Of a stretch of 64,000 nt of DNA, positions 10,959 to 21,900 are shown piece by piece. The DNA lies in the NCBI GenBank assembly GCA_030762175.1, contig CM060831.1:83180001-83244000 (forward strand). The letters run 5' to 3'. Under the pieces are notes generated by a model. It was not told the DNA's origin, made no database searches, and saw only the letters and a list, made by a program, of their open reading frames with translations. Numbering within the stretch: position 1 is the first letter of the stretch; every line of letters starts with the position of its first letter. This stretch comes from Metallyticus violacea. Lineage: Eukaryota > Arthropoda > Insecta > Mantodea > Metallyticidae. A program made the translations under genes and the position numbers.

Positions 10959-11238
10959 ACCGCCACGGGTGGCCGAGGTCGTTAAGACGCGGACTCGTGA
11001 GCAGGAGATCTGGGTTCGAATACCGGCAGGACCGTCCTCCCTGAGTGAGGTTTTTTCCAGGTTTTCCTCAGTCCTCATAAATGGCAAGTGCCGGGGAGGT
11101 ACCCTAAACTTAGGCCTGGAACGGCTCCTTCCTTAAAAAATAAAAAATCCTTTCCCAATATATCACTTCATCTCATGTTTCATCAATGTTCACCGTCTGT
11201 GGTGCCTCAGTAGCAAAAATGGGCGTTAAACACTATTC
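10959..11238 (+). mobile_element. SINE A copy 5, full length
   Basis: A complete plus-strand SINE A with head ccgccacgggtggccg, A-box-like ggccgaggtcgttaag, B-box-like gggttcgaatacc, the body and tail gggcgttaaacac. It abuts the Polinton polymerase fragment at 11239 and probably inserted into it, though no convincing target duplication was seen (aaagag on both sides at best). Confidence 0.88.
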
Positions 11239-11580
11239 GTTCATTCCAAAAAGAGCGGACATAACCGAAGTTGTATATGCAGCTATGACAGTGTTAGTGA
11301 TACAATTCAATTTAAGGTTCTGTTCACAATGCTTTCATACCACGTAGAACAGCTTCTCTGTAGTGAGCAGGTAAGACTGTACCTCTACACCTGGGTCATT
11401 AAATAGGTCTATGAGCCTCACAAGCTCACCCGTGAACAAGCTATCTCGTTGGCCATATTTCCCCCAAAAGAAGTTTAACATCAGTTTAGCCAACTCGCGC
11501 CTGTCAGGATTAGTGTCATGAATCATGGATTCATGGATCCTGGTTGGTTCTTAAGCAGTTTGTCTTTAAATAAACGATAA
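11239..11580 (-). pseudogene. Polinton/Maverick DNA polymerase B fragment
   Basis: The minus strand keeps a piece of a protein-primed family B DNA polymerase of the Polinton/Maverick type, the enzyme that copies these large virus-like transposons. The frame at 11335-11526 contains ELAKLMLNFFWGKYGQR, matching polymerase motif B (K..LN.FWGK.GQR). After an in-frame TGA at 11335-11337 the same frame continues with NTVIAAYTT, matching the stretch that follows motif B in these enzymes. The exonuclease, the YxDT-type catalytic motif and the rest are missing. SINE A copy 5 bounds the 3' side. Together with the protease and capsid remnants at 13208-14255, all on the same strand, this marks one decayed element. 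Family assignment rests on motifs, not a search. Confidence 0.7.
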
Positions 11581-13207
11581 ATAATCGTTAAAAACCATAG
11601 AAACCCATAGGTTGGGGTCTGTATCTTTGGGCGTCGAATTTCAGTCTCATACTCCGAATAAATGTTTTTACAAGGTCATGTGAACACCCATCTGTGGCTC
11701 AATGCTGTCAGAAGTCTTATCAGATGGCTCAAGTTCGGTATCGCTGGAAGAAACCCGAGTACCACTAGCGCATCAGACAGAGAACCACCATCGTTGGCAG
11801 GAATGGAGGAAACGTCCAAACCACCATCTCCGGCCGGTAAACGACGAGGCGTCGAATGTAGATATAAATCCCTCGACAGGGTTCCACTATCGGCCACTGC
11901 GTTGTCTCTTCTGGGTAGGTATATTAATTGGCTCCGTTGAATTACAACTTCGATACCACGAGATGTAGCTGATTATCGAAAATGTTCGGTCTTTTATACA
12001 GCACCTACCGACCCTCCGGCACAGGTAATTTTTTACTACATGTCGTAAATATACGACACGCCAACAGTATACAATCGAAAGTTTCAGTGGCTTTGAAAGA
12101 CAATTTAAATTTATTGTGCAAACGTTTTTCTGGAGCGATCATACAAACAAATATAATTCTGACACGTGTATTAAATTAACATTTTGCGACAATGCTTTTG
12201 TCAAATCTGCATCGTTATAAATAAAATTAATATTTGTGCTTTTATTTTAAACAAAAGAGATTTATTAGGAGCAGTGTGATACGTCTGCTGGAAATCTATT
12301 TTCTAAACGAGACACAAAAACGGGTTTTGGTTATAAATACAATTAATATTTGTTCTTTTGTTTTGAAACAATAGAGAGATATTAGGGTTAGTGTATCGTA
12401 AACAGGAAATAGCGTAGCCTTGTTTCAGAAAATCGGAAACGGGCTTGAGTAAAACTTTAACATAATGAAAGCGAAAAGCTATTAGCAAGTGACAAAAACA
12501 AATAGTGTTGCCTGTCCGTTGGTCTAGGCGCTATAAATACATTCAGCATGGCTTTCTAAATATCACGTGATATGATCTTCCTATCTATCTTCCTACTGTG
12601 TCCTACATTCCTCCAAGTTCAGCGTCCATTTTGATGATAATATTTAGTGTACCAAACAAACATTTAAAATGTATGGATAGTCGACTGGTTAGCTGGCACT
12701 CTTTTAGATGAAGTGTCAAATTCTGTATTGATGACATCGTCTCAACAAGTTTCTGCCACTCTGTCGAACTCAGGGCCACAGTACCGCGTCGCCCACCCAT
12801 TGTCACCACGATCTTGTATGGTGATTTAGGTGAAAACCCAACGGCTACAAGTGTGGACTATTTGCTGTTCAAGGAGTAAACAGCCGATAAGAGGTCCGGG
12901 CTGCCCATCGTCCGAGTCATTGGAAAAAACAAACAAACAAACAAAACAAAACAAAAAACCGTACCGTCTGTAGCATACTATTTCAGTGTAGCCACATGCG
13001 CACACATGAAGAATGCGACTTACTGTTTCCCTTTTTCCCTCTCTCCGAGCAGGTCACACATGCTTTCTAAAAAGTGAAAAACACCGGAATTAGCAACATT
13101 CATGGTATATGTATATTCATGCACAATTTGTATCGATATGCAGCTGTGATGTGTAGTTTGTGAGCATCCGCCAAGACTATATTTTTAGAATGACGTCATC
13201 ATTGTGA
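11581..13207. other. Probable Polinton interior, genes not identifiable
   Basis: This segment lies between the polymerase and protease fragments and is presumably the same element, but I recognise no gene. Overlapping open frames occur at 11662-11968 (plus, two frames) and 11676-11897 (minus) in a GC-richer patch. A 68-codon minus frame lies at 12603-12809 (start MVTMGGRRGTVALSSTEWQK). The last could be a worn small structural gene; this is speculative. AT-rich stretches at 12180-12480 hold nothing. Confidence 0.35.
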
Positions 13208-13566
13208 TTAATCACTTATGCTTAACTTTGAAAAGAATTTCCCCTTGTACAGGTCGCGGTAGCGGTGAGAGAGGTAAGCAACGACGTAATGGCTACAGGT
13301 GGTGCTGACATCGCCTTGCAACCTTCTGGTGTTGTGAGTCCATCTTGTGACACAGCATCGATTTAAAAAATGTAGAATTTGACTCGAAAGAGGTTCTATA
13401 CCATAGCTATCGAAATATTCTTCCAGGCCGTTCTTTGCAACAAAGATACAGACTCATGTTTCCCTGATTTTGTGCTAGGATCAGTGTTAACGACAACTGC
13501 TATGGAAAGCCGTTTATCGACGATAATTGGTCGCAAGCGTACACGCCTAAAAAGTGTGGGGCACAT
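13208..13566 (-). pseudogene. Polinton adenain-like cysteine protease fragment
   Basis: The minus strand encodes parts of the adenovirus-type maturation protease carried by Polintons. In order: VVVNTDPSTKSGKH, including the position of the catalytic His; after a frameshift, EYFDSYGIEPL, with the conserved FDSYG; then NTRRLQGDVSTTCSHYVV, with the Cys of the triad (C.HY). It ends at a TAA complement at 13208-13210. In a virus-like particle cycle this enzyme would process capsid proteins. The usual Trp after the His is lost, there is at least one frameshift and the N-terminal end is missing, so it cannot be functional. It directly follows the capsid gene on the same strand. Confidence 0.7.
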
Positions 13567-13586
13567 TTAGACAGAAGCCGGTGTAT

Positions 13587-14255
13587 TTACAACGTATTCA
13601 TGGCCCTGCTAGCATCAATTTCTATAGTGCGATGTACTTCTGCCATCACCAACAGATTGATAGGTTCTGGAGTTTGATCTTTAAAACTTATACTTATAGA
13701 TACAGTGCCGCGCCGTGCCGTTGCCCTGAAATGTAAGACCTGTTAGCGCTCATATCGGCTGTTAGATCAAATACCACAATGGTGTAGCCGTGAGAATATT
13801 GATGTCTGGAAATTGAATGTCCTTCGTCCTTAAAGTGTATCCCGAAGCCATCCTGTAGAGTTTGAAAACATTGGAGAAAGTGACCGGCATCAAAATTGGG
13901 CTGTAGGGCTTGAGAGGGAAAAGGCTGTCCGTTAATATACAGTTGAAAAAAAATCATTTTAAAGTGTTGTATATTGTAGGGTTTTTGTTAATGTTACCGT
14001 TGTATGTCTGGTAGGCAACCATTGCCACAAACACTCTTCGGGACATTTGTCCTATGAAAACGTCATTGAAAGTCATGTTACTAACCCCCTTTGGAATGTT
14101 GAGAGCGTGAAATCCTCTACATCTTTGAGATGGTACTTTGCACTACTCTTTGCTAACACCGCCTGATGTGCAAGCTTGATGGTCAGCGACGGTCTCACAG
14201 TTTTCATAACCAGTCTAGCAGACTGAATATCTGTGTAGGCTTTAAAGTCCTTTGT
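13587..14255 (-). pseudogene. Polinton minor capsid (penton-like) protein remnant
   Basis: Minus-strand frames spanning this segment match the F54H12.2-like minor capsid (penton, jelly-roll) protein of Polintons/Mavericks. Recognisable pieces, in order: ARLVMKTVRPSLTIKLAH (14073-14309 frame), a second frame with NGNINKNPTIYN, a third frame with LYINGQPF and SRHQYSHGYTIVVFDLT (13694-13957), and a last frame ending AEVHRTIEIDASRAMNTL before a TAA complement at 13587-13589. At least three frame changes separate them. The family normally forms pentamers at capsid vertices. The mariner at 14276 cuts off the N-terminal side. The order capsid then protease on one strand, with polymerase further along, supports a single decayed Polinton. 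Confidence 0.75.
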
Positions 14256-14275
14256 GTCCGAAAAGAGATGAAAGG

Positions 14276-15264
14276 CGGTAGGGTGGATGGTCGATCTCCT
14301 TGAAGTCACACTTCTTCACAGTTTCCTTTGCAACAAGAGCTGTGTGCGCAGGCGCGTTGTTGTGAAGAAGGCGCACACCACCACTCAGCTTTGCTCGCCT
14401 TTTCTCTTTGATGGAAGTACGTAGTCTGTGCAGTAGGCCAGCATAGCCCTCCCCATTTACTGTGGTGTTCCTCTCCTTGAAGTCAATGAAGAGTATTCCT
14501 TCACAGTCCCAAAAGATTGTGACCAAGATCTTCTTGGTGTACTGAGTGACCTTGGCCTTTAGAGGCGATGCTTCGCCAGTTTTACGCCTGCCACTCCATT
14601 GATTCTCTTTGAGACAAGGGATCATAGTAGAGGATCATAGTTTCATCTTGTGTAACAATAGTTTGCAGATCTTCTGTCTCGTTGCTACGGCAGAGTTCCA
14701 AAAATGCCTGATAACAGATGACTCGTTGCTGCTTTTGAACTGAGGAAAGAAATCTAGGCACTAACCTTATTCATGTTTAAATGTTCATGAATAATTCGAA
14801 GGACTGTTGTTTTAGAAAGGCCCAACCTTGCTGCTATTTCTGTAACTTTGAGCTGCCGGTCTTCCATAATTTCTCCTTCCACAAGAGCGATGTTTTCAGG
14901 AGTGAGCACCTCCAAGGGCCGACCCGTACGCTCTTCGTCTTCAATGCTTTCTCAATCCATTCGAAAAAGTTTGGCCCATTCTTTTACGGTAGAATATGAG
15001 GGGGATGCTTCCCCATATAGACCGTGCAATCGCTGTTTAATTTCATTTGGAGTAAGTCCTTCTTTTGTGAAGAGCATAATAACGGGTTGAAACTCCATTT
15101 TGAACATGTCACAATCTTCTACACATAGCCTTCTTTATGCAACTAGTCTGAACAACTGAACACTGTTACAGCTACAATTATTTACTTAACAGATAAGGTA
15201 TGACACCAGATAAGGGCTTTGTGAAGGCTATAATCCTTATCGGCCATGCCGGAAACTTGTGGAC
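14276..15264 (-). mobile_element. Mariner element 2, 3'-truncated
   Basis: Minus-strand mariner of the same family as element 1. Its 5' end (gccggaaacttgtggac near 15248-15264) is shortened by a few bases. The transposase reads from about 15105 down to the junction near 14276. It includes the N-terminal region (about 14848-15090) and a long catalytic frame at 14242-14625 with WDCEGILFIDF and HNNAPAHTA (the second catalytic Asp changed to Asn). The third Asp, C terminus and 3' terminal repeat are gone; the sequence passes directly into Polinton capsid sequence. Confidence 0.88.
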
Positions 15265-15967
15265 AAAGAAAATGGGTATTACAGAACCTATCCAGTAAAG
15301 CATGGTAGTAATAATGAAAATAATAGGCCTATTTCTGAACATAATAATTCAGTGAATGTTAAATCAATTACTTACACTCCCCCTAATGCTTCAAAAACGC
15401 ATATGTGGTAATCATATGCAAGATATTGAAGACAACAAAGGAAATATTAATTTTGTGATTTATTTGAATATTTTAATTACAGTGTTGAATGAAACTGTCT
15501 CCTGTGGTGATAATATTACTTTGTATGAATATGCAGGTGTAAGAAATGGATAAGTGTGAGTATTAACTTTAACGTTATTTTAGCAGTACGTGGAAAATAA
15601 AATCACATAGTGAGTTATCCATTTCTCATAACCTAATGGATATTAAAACATGAACATTTTACAGCTGGTTTACATTATTACATTCATTGCTCAGCTCTAG
15701 TTTCAGGTCATTTGCTTAAGAAAAAATTTGTACATGAATATTAATAAAAATTTATTTTTCATAAAAGGGAGTGAGTTACAAAAAATCACAACTTGTTATT
15801 TTTATAAGATACGTTCTCTAAATTACAACTAAGAACTTATAATGAAATGAAAATTAAGCAATAAAAGTTTTTCTCAGGTATCTGTAATATTTTGTGAGTA
15901 AAAGGTACTATAAATTTAGAAAATCGCATTAGGAATATAAAGCCTCTGATCTGATTAACTGTGGCTA
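15265..15967. other. AT-rich sequence, nothing supported
   Basis: About 700 bp, very AT-rich. A 65-codon plus frame at 15356-15553 is not recognised. Confidence 0.4.
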
Positions 15968-16482
15968 ATTTGAAGTCCATGTTCTGGCAGCTACATATTT
16001 CTTAACCTCACTCCATATATTTTCGATGTAATTAAAGGAGGAAGGTTCAAAATATAATTCCAGCATTTACCGCCAGCTTTTCGATACGACATTGCTGGCA
16101 GTATTGGTCGGGAACACTAGACAGTGCTTCCTATTAAAATGTATTGCTATCTTCCCTGAATGTTTTTGCTCCTTAACCGTGATATTATCACACTCTTCGC
16201 ACTCCATTTCGTTGGCAGTTTCTCACAGTTACCAGAATGATAACTCGCATTGTCCATAACAATGACAGTGGTTTGGCACAACCTGCGTTGCAAAATATTT
16301 CTCATACATAGCTGCGTCCATTTCTTTATGGTAATCTTCTCCCCGTCACACAAAAGCACTTGCCCATAGAGGAAGTTTCGTCCTGGAGAAAGACACGCCT
16401 GCTTTTCATGATCGTCAGCGGAGAGCCTCGGAGAAAACCGATTGCAATTAGTTAGTGTACGTTGTATCAAGTTGATGTTCAC
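15968..16482 (-). pseudogene. Tc1/mariner-superfamily DDE transposase (DDE_3 type) fragment
   Basis: The minus frame at 16147-16482 includes TTVIVMDNASYHSG, the second catalytic Asp block of a DDE_3-type transposase. A frameshifted continuation at about 15970-16050 reads FNYIENIWSEVKKYVAAR, the block with the third catalytic residue (Glu). About 90 bp between them is scrambled. The N-terminal DNA-binding domain is not clear upstream. It resembles insect transposases with the MDNASYHS...IENIWSEVK signature, distinct from the other families here. Confidence 0.65.
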
Positions 16483-17317
16483 ATTGCTTTTCCATCTTGC
16501 AGCAAAGGAAGCGCGATTTTATTGGCATCCGTTGTATGAGTATTCTCTCTGGGAAAATGTTACACATTTGAGATATTTTTTTGTTTTGGGCATGAATACT
16601 TATTCATTTTGGTTTCGAATTGCGACTAATGTTGCCTTTAAATATGCCATGAGTTTCTTCTCAACTTCATTTTCTCTTGTTGTGGAGACTCCCTTAATGG
16701 CACCCAACAACTCACAAGGAAATTTGTTTGTTGTTTTTTCTGATACGGACACAGAACAATTAGAACTTTGTTGATTGCTCACTTGGACTAGTTTTTCCTC
16801 CTTTTCATTGAGAACAGAAACATCTTCAGTGTCTATCATAAGTTTTTTTTTTTTTTTTTTTTTCCCCCAGATATTTATTGTACTCGTATTCCTTCCCACC
16901 TTCTAGGCATATGAACTTTTATGGCACACTAATAGCAACAATAACTCGCACAACAACCTTAAATCCACGCTCCGGTAGAATACAGACGGAAAAACATAAA
17001 AACAGAATAGTGACCAGACAGGATAGCATCCACACTTCCAACACATGCCAACACTAAGCAGACGAAGTTTAAGCTAAATAGGCATTCGGTTTTCTCCGCT
17101 GCCGATCGTGAAAAACAGACTTGACATTCCCCAGGACGAAACTTCCTCCATGGGCAACCTGATACAGATTCTTGTTTAGAGCCAGCGTGCAAGAATGACC
17201 TGTTCATCTTTCCTTGTTGGACACTTCATTCCAGTAGTTAGCCCCTCGTTCCAGGCCTGTTCGGCAGTTTTGGTTTAACCAGCGTTTCCCGTGTCTCGTC
17301 TCGTCTGTATATATGTA
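16483..17317. other. Unassigned, includes a 99-codon minus frame
   Basis: A minus frame at 16600-16899 (start MGRNTSTINIWGK, a Lys run from a 22-bp T tract at about 16840-16863, then acidic sequence) may be the upstream coding part of the neighbouring DDE element. I recognise no domain. The remainder has a short minus frame at 16959-17207, not recognised. Confidence 0.3.
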
Positions 17318-18638
17318 GGGGGTGCCCAAAATGTATACACGCTTCAAGCAAAGAAAAAAAAAAAACTGCGTTAACATAACAAAACTGAATTCACACAAAC
17401 AGAAAATGATGAGCTCTAATCATCTTAGACTTTTACAGTTACAACAGTTGCTCAAAATACCCACCTTCGGCGTCGATACACTTCTGAGTACGTTGAACTA
17501 TTGATTGAGCAACGTTTGCGAAAGTGTCCTCAGCGATTGCAGCACATGCCGTTTCAATTTCTTCCCGAAGTGTTGCCAGTGTAGCTGGTTTTCTACGGTA
17601 TACAACATTCTTAAGAGTTCCCCATAGGTAGAAGTCCAACAGAGTTAGATCCGGAGAACGCGGTGGAAACTCAATCGGACCTCTTCGTCCTATCCAGTGC
17701 CTTGGAAGATTATCAACAAGGTACGTACGTACATATCGATGGTAATGTGGTGGTGCACTATCCTGTTGGAAGTAAAATTCCTCATTTCCATACAGCGTAT
17801 GAATGGCGGGTAAAACGGATGTGCGCATCATGTTCAGGTACACTGGGCAAGTTCATTTTCCTTAAAAAAGAATGGTCCAATTAGATCCCTAGATGACAAC
17901 CCACAGCAAACATTAATTCCGGTAAATTAACAGCCTTTTCCAAAATAACATGTGGATTGTTTGCACACCAGTAGACACAGTTGTGCTGGTTAACAGTTGT
18001 GTTCAACTTAAATTGTGTCTCATCAGACCAAACAACTTTCCCTACGAAGGCCTCATCCTCTTGCACCATGTTCCGAAACCACTCACAGTCCTGCATTCTC
18101 CGATCAGGGCCATCTTCATTTAATGCATGCAAAAGTCTTGGGATGAAAACTTTCGTCTGCTGTTTTAATAATACGACGTACGCTGGTTCTGCTAATCTCA
18201 AGTCTCACGTGCACATTGCTTTGTAGATTTCTGCGGTGAGTGCTCAAAACGTTCCGAAACCATAGTCGAGGACGCGGGGCTGTGCGAGGTCTCTCAGATC
18301 TGCCCTTGTGAACATCGCATACGGTACCATAAGTCTCAAATTTGTCTCGAATGCGTGCAATTGTTACTCGCGTTGGCGGTTCTGTTCTGTACACACGTCT
18401 CCATTGCCTTTGAACTTCAACACATTCTCAGTTTTCCAATACCACTTCAAAATTGCTTTCCGCTGTTTAAACGATAACCTTGGCTCCATTTTGTTGTAGC
18501 AACGCTATTATAATGTATGTGAGTCACATCTGTTCACAGAACATTACTACACATTACTGATGTTTTTCGGTTCAACTTTGAAATATATTAAATAGATATC
18601 TACTGTGAAAGTGTGTACGCATTTTTTGGCACCCTCGG
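17318..18638 (-). mobile_element. DD41D mariner-like element, copy 2, near full length
   Basis: This is the longest copy of the family (1321 bp). Terminal repeats gggggtgcccaaaatgtatac and gtacgcattttttggcaccctcgg are flanked by TA at 17316-17317 and 18639-18640. The minus-strand transposase reads from the N-terminal frame at 18116-18394 (MYRTEPPTRVTIARIRDKFE) through 17881-18201 (VWSDETQFKLN, first Asp) to 17439-17843 (YFQQDSAPPHYH, then PPRSPDLTLLDFYLWG). I count 41 residues between the second and third Asp, which places it in the DD41D (rosa-like) mariner branch. Frameshifts separate the three frames, so it is inactive, but all catalytic blocks remain. Confidence 0.9.
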
Positions 18639-18712
18639 TATTATGTTCTCTCACTCTCTTCTCTGTATTTTTGCATATGACGTATATATGAATGCCTTCA
18701 AGCAACAATGTC

Positions 18713-18981
18713 CTCTTTAACATCTGAGGTCATCAGCGTCTCATTCAATTCCGGGCGTGAAACGGCCGACAAATTTTGCTCAGAGGCCTCTTCTTTCAGG
18801 CTTGAGGTTCTTTATCGTGCCGTGAATGTACGACACGGGACCCACGGCTTTACTTCCCTTCCGAAGGAAGCCATACTTAGGTCTTTTACGCTCGAAAAAA
18901 TCCATCGATCCTGGCCGGATTTGAACCCGTGATCTTGGGTTTAGAAGACAAGTATAGTAACCACTACACCACCAGGACCGA
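18713..18981 (-). mobile_element. SINE B copy 5
   Basis: Minus-strand SINE B with full head (accactacaccaccaggacc) and body. The usual T-rich end (tttgatttatttacgga) is missing; the copy starts at ctctttaacatct. No target duplication was found. Confidence 0.85.
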
Positions 18982-20249
18982 TACATTTTTTTAAGCTGAA
19001 GGTTTTAGTCATGGGCATTTTCGTGGCTACTGAAGTTCCAGCTAATACCGTTAGGATTCCATTATGAATGTTTCTGCTTCTGGAATGTTTATATACATTA
19101 AGGGCAATGCACTATTCACCCGACGTTAATTGTCTGTTATAACAATAACAGTCTCTGGATATTGCTGTTCCATTTTAACTAACTCATAAAACACACACTT
19201 TATCGGTCTTTAACCTCCAACAATTCGATTTTGAACGCGACAGAAACTAATACATAGGTGATAAGCGTGTGGTCTAAATATGGTTGGCATGTTGAGCTGT
19301 AACACACGAAAACCAATTTAATGTTTAAAGAGATCGTTGTGCACATACAACATGTACATACTTTAATGGATTTTCTATGGATTCAGCTGTACTGTTATTA
19401 ACCTCGTTCCGTCACATTAGGTTTAGTGTCACATATTTTTATGCCCTCCCCTCAAAAATGTACAATGTGTACATTTTAGCGTCTAATCAGGAGGCCAGAA
19501 GATGGAAAGAGGGGGCTGAAGTGCGAGGGGGCCTTGAAACGTTTATCTGCACTCGACGAATGATGTGAGACACCCATTTATTTTATTTTATTTACAGCAT
19601 GTCCCATTACCCTAGGAATAACATTACCCTTATTTACAGCCATAGATATAATTTCCATTAAATCTGGTTACAATATTCTATTTAGACAATGACACACTAT
19701 TTGCTTTTTATAGTTCCATTTGTCAGTACACTTCTGTCTTTATAGTATTTACACTTCTAAGCCTATATTGTATTGTATTTATGTTACATTTCTACACTTC
19801 GTTATACTTTTCACTTTTATTTTCTTTAAAACTCTCACTTTTATTGTGTTTACACTTTTATCTGTATTATATTTACACTTCCTATAATTCTATTGTACTA
19901 CCCCTTATGGATTTACATCATTTTTACATTAAAAGCATGCTGAGATGTTTCTAAATTTATTCATATAACAAAGTCGATGAATTATTTTATATATTCCTAA
20001 ACTAATTTACTTATTTTCCACATTTTCTTATTATTTCGTTCTTGAATATAATTCCTTCTTTCTCAGTATTAGGATATTCGATGGTTCCTGTCTGTTCATC
20101 CGCTGCTCCATCTCGGACTTTCAGTTTATTTAAATCGAAAAAAGCATGACACCCACGCTGCCATATGAACGAGGACCTCTCAGACTCAGACCGAGCTTGC
20201 CCGCTGGATTTCTAGTAATGGGCGAGTTCTGACAACACTGTTAATTGCA
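18982..20249. other. T-rich sequence, nothing supported
   Basis: About 1.27 kb. From 19575 to 20060 it is strongly T-rich with recurring tttacactttta words. A 63-codon plus frame at 19377-19568 is not recognised. Confidence 0.4.
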
Positions 20250-20296
20250 GTAACGTGCGTTTTTGATTTGGTTTATTTACTGGCGCTGTTTAACAT

Positions 20297-20517
20297 ACTT
20301 CAGGTTGCACGCTGGACGAAAACTTACACACCTAGTACCTTTGGCTGCGAGTGCAATTCTTGCTGCTTCCGAGCGACAGCGGAAAGATCCGAACTCCTCA
20401 GTCCCGAACGAGAGATTGGGGATGCACATAGATAATAACACGTTCAACCGTAACGGCAGATATCTCAGACGGTTAGAGAGTCATTCTATAGTGGTTGCGA
20501 ATCTTCTCATCTACATG

Positions 20518-20595
<78 letters not shown>

Positions 20596-20925
20596 GTATG
20601 TATGTATGTATGCAGGAATTAAAAGAGATTTGTCACAATTACAATGATTTACGTGCCAAACCACAGGGTCCATCAGTTTCTAACAGTTACCCGAGGTTAG
20701 CGTTCACGTTAGGTTAGTGTGTGTGTAAATGAATTAATTGCGAATTCCAATCAGAAGAGATTTGCCACCGATACAATATTTCACCCGTATTCCCACTATT
20801 CCATTCTCTCGTTCAGGATCTGGACTCTCTCCGCTGTCTCGGAAGCAGCAAGGGTTGCGCCAGCAGCTAAAGGTACTAGGTACTGTAAATATTCGTCTCG
20901 TTTCGTCCAGCGTGTAACATCAAGT
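20297..20925. mobile_element. Foldback/MITE-like element with long inverted repeats
   Basis: The ends are inverted copies: acttcaggttgcacgctgg (left) against the complement of ccagcgtgtaacatcaagt (right). Pairing continues inward with differences for about 130 bp (left 20297-20430, right 20800-20925). It is flanked by tttaacat at 20289-20296 and 20927-20934; the ninth base differs, but the SINE consensus shows it was also duplicated. The centre is a TA/TG microsatellite. No coding capacity. An 8-9 bp duplication with long inverted repeats fits a Mutator- or hAT-like MITE. The alternative is an inverted pair of the repeat seen at 29582-30121, whose last 290 bp match the right half. Confidence 0.75.
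20517..20615. repeat. Compound (TA)n-(TG)n-(TATG)n microsatellite
   Basis: About 40 bp of TA, then about 30 bp of TG, then TATG-like units, in the centre of the foldback element. It produces a spurious Ile-Tyr/Cys-Val repeat frame. Confidence 0.96.
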
Positions 20926-21171
20926 CTTTAACATCTCATGTCATCAGCGTCCCATTCAATTCAGGGCGTGAAACGGCCGATAAATTTTGCTCAGAGGCCT
21001 CTTCTTTCAGGCTTGAGGTTCTTTTTCGTGCTGTAAATGTACGACACGGGACCCACAGCTTTACTTCCCTTCCGAAGGCAGCCATCTACCCTGGCCGGGA
21101 TTGAACCCGAACTCTTGGGTCTACGAAGCAAGTATGGTTATCGCTACACCGCCAGGACCGACGTAACGTGC

Positions 21172-21576
21172 ATGAAGATAGTGAGGTGAATAGAAAATGT
21201 TTATGTAGCACATTCTTCATGCTTGCCTTCTTCTCTTACCCAGGCAATAGATAGTTTAACATTGCTATTATCTCTGTTAAGGCTGAATATTTATCACTTA
21301 ACATCTCACAAGTATAGGCCCAATACATTTAATAATAACCTCTTTCATTGGCATAATCTTAAATTTGTACTTTCGCAAACTCTAAATACGTCTTTAAATG
21401 ATTGCTTATAATTAAGAATAATACCAATTTTGCATCTGAAGGGTTTTGGTTCGTAAATGAGGTCACAGACTTTAAAAATTAAGTTATGTTTACAGTTTGG
21501 TACTAAAGATAGGTCTGCAACTGTGTTATATTGATGCGTATGATATTATAGCTCTCATTTCTGATTTGTACAAAAT
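21172..21576. other. No recognisable feature
   Basis: About 400 bp between two SINE B copies; AT-rich, no supported signal. Confidence 0.4.
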
Positions 21577-21588
21577 GCTTTCATATTG

Positions 21589-21888
21589 TATTGTCGGTCC
21601 TGTTGGTGTAGTGTTAACCATATTTGTCTTCTAAACCCAAGATCGCGGGTTCAAGCCCGGCCAGAATCGATGGATTTTTTCGGGGCGTAAAAATCCTAAG
21701 TATGGCTTCCTTCGGAAGGGAAGTAAAGCCGTGGGTCCCGTGTCGTACATTTACGGCACGAAAAAGAACCTCAAGCCTGAAAGAAGAGGCCTCTGAGCAA
21801 AATATGTCGGCCGTTTCACGCCCTGAATTGAATGGAACGTTGATCTGATATGCTACCATTGTTTACGGACAAACAAATCAAACAAATA
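21589..21888 (+). mobile_element. SINE B copy 7
   Basis: A complete plus-strand SINE B: head ggtcctgttggtgtagtg, B box gcgggttcaagcccgg, body and tail. The junction near the tail is modified (tgatctgatatgctacc replaces the usual gatgacctgagatgtt). Probable target duplication gctttc(a/g)tattg at 21577-21588 and 21889-21900 with one mismatch. Confidence 0.88.
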
Positions 21889-21900
21889 GCTTTCGTATTG

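Larger units (their letters stand above)
20259..21162 (-). mobile_element. SINE B copy 6, split by a foldback element
   Basis: The 3' tail of a minus-strand SINE B lies at 20259-20296 (tttttgatttggtttattt, ggcgctgtttaacat). The rest lies at 20926-21162 (ctttaacatctcatg to accgccaggaccgac). The whole is framed by gtaacgtgc at 20250-20258 and 21163-21171, proving that the two parts were one SINE. The intervening 629 bp is a later insertion. About 30 bp of the body (between ggcagccat and ctaccctggcc) is also deleted. Confidence 0.9.

Noticed and set aside
20263..20622. 119-codon plus frame ending in Ile-Tyr/Cys-Val repeats
   Set aside because: It crosses SINE tail, foldback element and TA/TG microsatellite; no protein family.
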